28,177 nt of DNA from CAYNST01 sp964546435 (GTDB lineage: Bacteria; Pseudomonadota; Gammaproteobacteria; Pseudomonadales; Cellvibrionaceae), in assembly GCA_964546435.1 (NCBI GenBank), contig CAZJKJ010000047.1:1-28177 (forward strand), written 5' to 3'. Both the position numbers and the translations under genes were made by a program. A model generated the notes under the pieces. The model worked only from the letters and a program-made list of their open reading frames with translations. It was not told the DNA's origin and did no database searches. The stretch's first letter is position 1. Each line of letters begins with the position of its first letter. Below are positions 23,131 to 28,177 of this stretch, one piece after another.

Positions 23131-23308
23131 AGTTCCCCCTGTTATAAATTTCGGATTCCGTGAATTCAGCTGTGTCCGGCGGTGCCCTGCGATGAGGATC
23201 CGGTCCGCCGGCGCGGTTGCAGACGAGTCGAGACTCCGGTCGCGACAGCTGATGTCACTGTTATCTGTTTGACTGGACCACAGGCTGATTATCCCGTTCA
23301 TGCAACAA
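23131..23308. other. 178-bp gspF-gspG spacer
   Basis: No gene is supported here. The spacer holds a 7-bp perfect inverted repeat (CCGGCGG 23176-23182, CCGCCGG 23205-23211) in a GC-rich stretch and the strong AGGGGG ribosome-binding site of gspG. A hairpin here could separate gspG from upstream transcripts and stabilise the mRNA for the abundant pseudopilin; that function is inference. Confidence 0.4.
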
Positions 23309-24553
23309 TCACCCGCCTATCATTTCGTTCATCTGGAAAATCGGCAGCATTATCGCCATGACAATAAAAAACACCATACCGGCCATGAACAGAATCATCG
23401 CCGGCTCCATCAATCCCATCATGGTGCCGAGTGTAAACGACAGCTCCCGCTCCTGATTGCGGGCCGCATAGAGGAGCTGATCCGCCAACTGGCCGTTCTG
23501 CTCACCACTCGCCGCCATCTGTACCAGCAATGGCGGAAACTCGCCGCTGTGATCCAGGGCCTTATGGAAGGCGGTGCCCTCCTGCACAGAGATCGCCACC
23601 GCCAGCGCGGCGTCCTGAATGACCCGGTTGGTCACCACCTGAGCCGCAATCCGCAGACCTTCCAGCAGTGGAACGCCGCTCTTGACCAGCAGACCGAGGG
23701 TATTGGAATAGCGGGCCGCTTCGGAAATGCGGATAAACTCGCCAAACAGCGGCACCTTCAGCAAGAAACGATGCCATTTCAAGCGCCGCTCGGGAACCTT
23801 GATGGCCTGGTTGAACAGCACCACCAACCCGAACATGCCCACCAGCACAAAAATGCCGTAGTTCACAATGAAGTCACTGGCGACGATCAGGAACTCCGTG
23901 ATGCCGGGCAGCTTCTGTTTGGTCTGGGTAAACATTCCGGTGAGTTTCGGAACCACGAACGCCATCAGGGCCATGACCACGCCCATACTGACGCACAGCA
24001 GGACAACCGGGTACATCATCGCCATTTTTATCTTCTGGCGCGTCTCCTGACTGTTCTCGGTATATTCCGCCAGCTGCTCCAGAACCGGCCCCAGAAAACC
24101 AGCCGATTCGCCGGCCTTTACCATGGCCCGGTACAGGGTATCGAATGCCCGGGGGGATTCGCTCATGGCCTGGGCCAGTGACAAACCTTCGAGTACCCGC
24201 GAACGGACCTGCAACAACAGACTCTTGATGGCCGGCTTGCGGGACTGGGTGGCGGCGGCGTGCAGTACTGCATCCAGAGGCAGGCCGGACTGCAGCAGCG
24301 ACGCCAGCTGCCGGGTCACCAGGGCGATATCCTTGTAACCCAAACGGGGCCCGCCACTGCGCATGCTGAATTTGCGTTGGCCGGAGGCGGCTGCGGAACC
24401 CGCCTTTTTGCGCTGACTGGCACCTTTGACTTCAATCGGCTTTAACTGCCGCTGGCGCAGCAACGTACGGACGTGCCGCTCGGAGTCACCGTCGATTACG
24501 CCCTTAACGGTCTTGCCGCTGGCGTCTATGGCCTGGTAGGAAAACGCGCTCAT
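23309..24553 (-). CDS. gspF: Type II secretion inner-membrane platform protein GspF
   Basis: GspF is the polytopic platform protein at the centre of the T2SS. The 414-residue protein has two repeated cytoplasmic T2SSF domains (about 76-200 and 279-402), each with the conserved RQLASLLQSGLPLDAVL or ARYSNTLGLLVKSGVPLLEGL signature. Three transmembrane helices are visible at about 180-202, 226-248 and 380-403. The C-terminal end (IFQMNEMIGG) is typical. It starts 3 nt after the gspE stop (TAA AGT ATG), showing tight coupling. Confidence 0.96.
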   Translation of the reverse strand: MSAFSYQAIDASGKTVKGVIDGDSERHVRTLLRQRQLKPIEVKGASQRKKAGSAAASGQRKFSMRSGGPRLGYKDIALVTRQLASLLQSGLPLDAVLHAAATQSRKPAIKSLLLQVRSRVLEGLSLAQAMSESPRAFDTLYRAMVKAGESAGFLGPVLEQLAEYTENSQETRQKIKMAMMYPVVLLCVSMGVVMALMAFVVPKLTGMFTQTKQKLPGITEFLIVASDFIVNYGIFVLVGMFGLVVLFNQAIKVPERRLKWHRFLLKVPLFGEFIRISEAARYSNTLGLLVKSGVPLLEGLRIAAQVVTNRVIQDAALAVAISVQEGTAFHKALDHSGEFPPLLVQMAASGEQNGQLADQLLYAARNQERELSFTLGTMMGLMEPAMILFMAGMVFFIVMAIMLPIFQMNEMIGG

Positions 24554-24556
24554 ACT

Positions 24557-26074
24557 TTAGCCTGCGGCAGTTACCCGCAGGAGCTCCTCGACGCTGGTGA
24601 TACCGGCGAGGACTTTGGCCCGCCCGTCTTCATCTATTGAGTGACAGTATTTGCGGGCATGGGCCAGCATGGCCTGTTCGCCCACCCCTTCGTGTATCAG
24701 CTGCCGCAAACCGTCATCGACCGGTATCAGTTCATAGATACCGGTCCGTCCGCGATAGCCTGAGTGGTGGCATCGCTCACAGCCCACGGCCCGAAAGATG
24801 ACACTGCCTTCGGGAATTTTCACACGCTCGCACTCCGAGGCGCTGGCTTCGTGTTCTTCTTTACATTCGTTGCACAGCTTGCGCACCAGCCGCTGCGCCA
24901 TCAGTGCTTCCAGACTCGACGACAACAGAAACGGTTCGATGCCAAGATCCTGCAATCGCAGAATTGCGCCGATGGCGGTGTTGGTGTGCAATGTGGACAA
25001 CAGCAAGTGGCCCGTCAAACTCGCCTGTACGGCAATGGCAGCAGTTTCCCGGTCCCGGATCTCCCCGATCATGACGATGTCGGGATCCTGACGGAGAATG
25101 GCGCGCAGACCGCGGGCAAATGTCATATCCACCTTGGTGTTGACCTGGGTCTGGCCAATACCGGGCAGAACGTATTCGATCGGGTCTTCGACAGTGAGGA
25201 TGTTGCGACTGCGGGTATTCAGAAAGCTCAGACCGGAATAGAGGCTCGTGGTTTTACCGGAGCCTGTCGGCCCGGTCACCAGAATGATTCCGTGGGGTTT
25301 GGCCAGTGCGGCTTTGAAATCGCGCAGCACTTGCTCGGGCATGTTGAGTTGCTCCAGCGAGATGGCGCCGGCGGACTGATCGAGAATCCGCAGCACCACT
25401 CGCTCGCCGTGGGCGGACGGCATGGTCGAAACCCGCAGGTCCACCGCATGGCCGGCCAGCTTTACCGTAATGCGTCCATCCTGGGGAATCCGCTTTTCCG
25501 CAATATCCAGCCGCGCCATGACTTTGAGACGCGAAACCAGCACCGGCGCCAGCACCGGCTTGGGTGACAGCACTTCCTTCAGAACACCGTCAATCCGGAA
25601 ACGGACGGAAACCCGATCTTCATAGGGCTCCACATGAATATCCGACGCCTTTTCCTGCACAGCCTGAGAAAGGATGGCGTTGATCAGCCGGATAACCGGC
25701 GCGTCGCCTTCACCGCTGAGCAATTCACCGTCGTCGATGTCGTCGGCCAGGGCGGTCAGGTCGAACTCGTTGCCCATGTCTTCAGCGGCCTGCTGGGCCT
25801 CGGAGTCGGAACTTTGATAGACCAGGGACAGGCGTGCCTTGAACTCCTTTTCCTCTATCTGCTCCAGCGTCACGGGCGCCGCCATATAGCGACGCACTTC
25901 CGCGAGTGTCGCCAGATTAAGGCCAGGCGTGTGCACCAGGCGCCCGTTATCGATCATGACGCCTTTCGTCGCGGCGAAAGAGAACGGCAGCCGCGCCTTG
26001 GTGGCCCGCACCGGCTCTGGTTCGCCCAGATCCGTCGGCGGTATTAAAGTGTCGTCATCCAGAACGTAGCTCAT
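24557..26074 (-). CDS. gspE: Type II secretion ATPase GspE
   Basis: GspE is the cytoplasmic hexameric ATPase that drives pseudopilus assembly. The 505-residue sequence contains the N1/N2 region (about 1-130), the Walker A GPTGSGKT (268-275), the Asp box around VEDPIEY (295-301), Walker B IVMIGEI (333-339) and the His box LLLSTLHTN (357-365). A four-cysteine zinc module is complete (Cys401, 404, 432, 435). All catalytic residues are intact. Start ATG 26072-26074 has only a weak GAGAGACAGG-type ribosome-binding site, part of a duplicated 15-bp segment. The gene follows gspD after 124 bp and is coupled to gspF downstream. Confidence 0.97.
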   Translation of the reverse strand: MSYVLDDDTLIPPTDLGEPEPVRATKARLPFSFAATKGVMIDNGRLVHTPGLNLATLAEVRRYMAAPVTLEQIEEKEFKARLSLVYQSSDSEAQQAAEDMGNEFDLTALADDIDDGELLSGEGDAPVIRLINAILSQAVQEKASDIHVEPYEDRVSVRFRIDGVLKEVLSPKPVLAPVLVSRLKVMARLDIAEKRIPQDGRITVKLAGHAVDLRVSTMPSAHGERVVLRILDQSAGAISLEQLNMPEQVLRDFKAALAKPHGIILVTGPTGSGKTTSLYSGLSFLNTRSRNILTVEDPIEYVLPGIGQTQVNTKVDMTFARGLRAILRQDPDIVMIGEIRDRETAAIAVQASLTGHLLLSTLHTNTAIGAILRLQDLGIEPFLLSSSLEALMAQRLVRKLCNECKEEHEASASECERVKIPEGSVIFRAVGCERCHHSGYRGRTGIYELIPVDDGLRQLIHEGVGEQAMLAHARKYCHSIDEDGRAKVLAGITSVEELLRVTAAG

Positions 26075-26085
26075 ATGTGTGCCTG

Positions 26086-26115
26086 TCTCTCTACGTGACT
26101 TCTCTCTACGTGACT
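26086..26115 (-). repeat. Perfect 15-bp tandem duplication in the gspE leader
   Basis: The sequence TCTCTCTACGTGACT occurs twice without a gap (26086-26100 and 26101-26115). On the minus strand this duplicates AGAGAGA, the weak Shine-Dalgarno-like segment of gspE; the nearer copy ends 11 nt before the ATG. Confidence 0.85.
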
Positions 26116-26153
26116 ACAACCTGCCTATCAACCGGACTATCGGCTGCCATTTA

Positions 26154-26187
26154 ATTCCTCAAGGAGGGTGTGACCACCTGAGGGAAT
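26154..26187 (-). other. Imperfect hairpin in the gspD-gspE spacer
   Basis: A 34-nt imperfect palindrome (ATTCCTC ... GAGGGAAT, with single-base bulges) starts 11 nt after the gspD stop. It lacks a U-tract, so full termination is unlikely; partial attenuation or RNase processing between gspD and gspE is possible. Confidence 0.4.
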
Positions 26188-26198
26188 GCTCCAGCCGG

Positions 26199-28177
26199 CT
26201 ATTCCCGGCTTCGGTCCTGCTGGTCCTCTACGGTTTCTTCGATCTCCCGGGCGGTTGGCGTCTTGATGACGTTCTCCACAGCACCCGGTCGCTCCAGATC
26301 CTGGAACGTCAGGTCCGGCAGGACGACACCGGCCTTGTGTTTCATTCTCAGGAAACCGTTGTCGCGTTGCTTGATCTGCTGGTCACGAATGTACTGGTAC
26401 TTCTCCGCCGTTGCCCCGGACAGTGTTTCGTCGTCCTTGATGATTGTCACCTTGAGGAACACCATCAGGTTGGTGTGGGTAATGGATTTACCCGACGTGC
26501 GGAACAAGGCGCCCACCAGCGGCAACCGGCCCAGCACCGGTACACGCTGTTCGTTGTAGGTGGTATCGGTCTGGATCAGACCACCGAGGACCACGATCTC
26601 TCCATCTGCCGCCAGCACCTGGGTCTGAATGGCGCGCTTTTTGGTGATAAGACCCTGGGCCGAGGAAAGGCCCTGGTCAATACTGGAGTTCTCCTGGGCA
26701 ATGTCCAGCAGGATGGTATCGCCCTCGTTGATCTGCGGTGTCAGGGTCAGCTTGATACCGACGTCTTCCCGCTGGAATGTCTGGAAGGGGCTGATTGCGC
26801 CGCCGGTGGTATTGGATGAACCGGTAAGAATGGGAATATTCTGACCAACCGTAAAGCTGGCTTCGTGGTTGTCCATGGTCAACAGGGTCGGCGTGGACAG
26901 GATATTGGTCTTCTGGTCTTCTTCCAGAGCTTTGAGCAGCCCGAAGAAATCTGCATCGTCATTGGTACCGATTACACCCAGTACCTGACCGACCTGACTC
27001 GCCAGTGCACCGGCCAGATTGGTGAGTGCGGCCGGATCATTGTTGCCCGGATCGCCCCCGATGGCGCCAGCGCCCACAGTGGCGAGGGAGCCGTCACCCA
27101 GCGATGAACTGCCCAGCACACCCTTGTCGGTGTTGCGGAACAGCCACTGAATGCCAAGATCTCGCGAGTCCGTGTTGCCAACCTCCGCGATAATGGCTTC
27201 CACCAGTACCTGACGGCGCCGGATATCCAGTCGCGCAATGACCTGCATCAGGGTTTCAAGCTCATCACCGGAGGCAGTGATCAACAGGGAGTTGGTTTCT
27301 TCATCTGCTTCAACCGTTGCAGCGGTTCCCTTATCGCCCCCTCCCGCCTTGGCGCCGGGTGTCAGTCGCGCCAGGTTGGCCATGACCTTGCTCAGGGTTT
27401 CTGATACGGTTTTTGCATTGGCATATTCGAGATAGACCACCCGCACGTTGCCCGAATGGGATTTGGGTTTGTCCAGTTTGGCAATCAGGTTCTTGATGCG
27501 CTGGCGCTGCAGGTCTTCGCCGGTCAGCAGGATCGCGTTGTTGCGCTTGTCGGCGGTAAGATTGATCGAGTTTTGCGGCGACCGGCGGTTCTGCTCTTCC
27601 TTTTCCAGACTGTTCAAAACCTGCACCAGATCCGAGGCATCCGCGTATTTGAGCTCGATCACTTCGGTAATTGGCGTGGCGGACTTGTCCAGCATCTCGA
27701 TCAGATCACGGATTCGCGCAATATTCTCGGCAGTATCGGTGATGATGATGGCGTTGGAGGGGTCGTATGCGGACAGGTGAGAATGCTGGGGAACAAGAGG
27801 TCGGATTGACGGCAGCACTTTGGCTGCCGCAATATTCTGCAACTGGATGACCTGAGTAAGAAAACCTTTTTCCTGGGAACCGCGAGGGACAACAGGGACC
27901 GGCGATGAACGTGCGTCTTTGAGAGGGATAATCCGCAACACATCACCGACTTCCACTACCGAGAAATCATGGACTTCAAGGACTGTGCGAAACAGCCCGA
28001 TCAATTCTTCTTCCGTCACAGGTTTGGCGGAGATGACTTTCACCCGACCTTTTACCCGTGGATCAATTACGACGGTCCGACCCGTTACGTCGGCGACGAA
28101 CTTGATCACCTCCTGGATATCCGAGTCTTTGAAATTGACTGTCCAAGTCTTGGCAGCCCAGGTATTTGCTGCCACGG
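26199..28177 (-). CDS. gspD: Type II secretion secretin GspD (N-terminus cut by window edge)
   Basis: GspD forms the outer-membrane channel of the T2SS. The frame is open to the right edge. The first residues (AANTWAAKTWTVNFKDSDI) look like the mature N-terminus, so only the signal peptide and perhaps a few residues are missing. Visible domains, counted from 28175: N0 (about 10-85), N1 (105-165), N2 (170-235), N3 (242-318, with the Gly/Lys/Thr-rich insert near 275-290) and the secretin domain (about 320-580) ending with VPVLGRLPLVGALF at 545-558. The C-terminal part (590-658) contains the S-domain-like helices for the pilotin. A Gly/Ala/Asn-rich stretch (about 354-405) inside the secretin region corresponds to the cap-gate area. 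The gene starts the T2SS operon in this window; gspC would be expected just upstream. Confidence 0.96.
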   Translation of the reverse strand, partial: VAANTWAAKTWTVNFKDSDIQEVIKFVADVTGRTVVIDPRVKGRVKVISAKPVTEEELIGLFRTVLEVHDFSVVEVGDVLRIIPLKDARSSPVPVVPRGSQEKGFLTQVIQLQNIAAAKVLPSIRPLVPQHSHLSAYDPSNAIIITDTAENIARIRDLIEMLDKSATPITEVIELKYADASDLVQVLNSLEKEEQNRRSPQNSINLTADKRNNAILLTGEDLQRQRIKNLIAKLDKPKSHSGNVRVVYLEYANAKTVSETLSKVMANLARLTPGAKAGGGDKGTAATVEADEETNSLLITASGDELETLMQVIARLDIRRRQVLVEAIIAEVGNTDSRDLGIQWLFRNTDKGVLGSSSLGDGSLATVGAGAIGGDPGNNDPAALTNLAGALASQVGQVLGVIGTNDDADFFGLLKALEEDQKTNILSTPTLLTMDNHEASFTVGQNIPILTGSSNTTGGAISPFQTFQREDVGIKLTLTPQINEGDTILLDIAQENSSIDQGLSSAQGLITKKRAIQTQVLAADGEIVVLGGLIQTDTTYNEQRVPVLGRLPLVGALFRTSGKSITHTNLMVFLKVTIIKDDETLSGATAEKYQYIRDQQIKQRDNGFLRMKHKAGVVLPDLTFQDLERPGAVENVIKTPTAREIEETVEDQQDRSRE

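Noticed and set aside
23146..23174. CTGAAT-17-TATAAC promoter-like pair before gspG
   Set aside because: The predicted transcription start would fall inside the Shine-Dalgarno sequence, leaving no usable leader, and the -35 matches only 3 of 6 positions.
23131..23301. Upstream extension of gspG
   Set aside because: The extra 57 residues lack pseudopilin character, and AGGGGG lies directly before the ATG at 23130.
28173..28175. GTG as the gspD start codon
   Set aside because: It lacks a signal peptide and lies at the mature N-terminus. The frame is simply cut by the window edge.

Overview
The window reads as a chromosomal segment of a moderately GC-rich gammaproteobacterium. A complete-looking type II secretion (T2SS) operon, a Tat-exported Gfo/Idh/MocA oxidoreductase and an ExbB/ExbD/TonB-like cluster with large TPR lipoproteins would suit a marine, polysaccharide-degrading Cellvibrionales-type bacterium. 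That placement is inferred from gene content and was not tested. Every convincing gene lies on the minus strand, so the logical reading order is from position 28177 down to 1.

Region 28177-16400 is the T2SS operon gspD(partial)-E-F-G-H-I-J-K-L-M-N, followed by an ApbE-type flavin transferase. It encodes the outer-membrane secretin (D), the ATPase (E), the inner-membrane platform (F, L, M), the major pseudopilin (G), the minor pseudopilins (H, I, J, K) and GspN. From gspH to gspK and from gspL to apbE the genes overlap or nearly overlap. The last three junctions (L/M, M/N, N/apbE) are 1-nt stop-start overlaps, which ties apbE to the secretion operon. Longer leaders precede gspE (124 bp, with a perfect 15-bp tandem duplication) and gspG (178 bp).

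Region 16240-6720 is a nine-gene cluster. In transcription order it holds an unrecognised exported protein, a TPR/coiled-coil periplasmic protein, a 956-residue TPR lipoprotein, a 237-residue TPR lipoprotein and a small exported protein. After a 282-bp spacer come ExbB/TolQ, ExbD-1, ExbD-2 and a proline-rich TonB-like protein with an AgmX/PglI-type C-terminal domain. The architecture resembles the AglRQS/AgmX-type proton-driven envelope machines of Myxococcus. The two ExbD subunits differ at the key transmembrane acidic position (Asn20 versus Asp30). This is the best candidate in the window for a poorly described system.

Region 6594-663 holds three apparently separate genes: a GTG-started Nudix hydrolase, a Tat-dependent Gfo/Idh/MocA oxidoreductase, and a 1338-residue multi-spanning membrane protein of unknown function with a good promoter and Shine-Dalgarno. 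Region 662-311 is non-coding and holds a nested inverted-repeat element. At the left edge (310-1) is the N-terminus of an exported protein with a carboxypeptidase-regulatory-like domain, possibly a TonB-dependent receptor. No rRNA, tRNA, CRISPR array, transposase or phage gene was seen.
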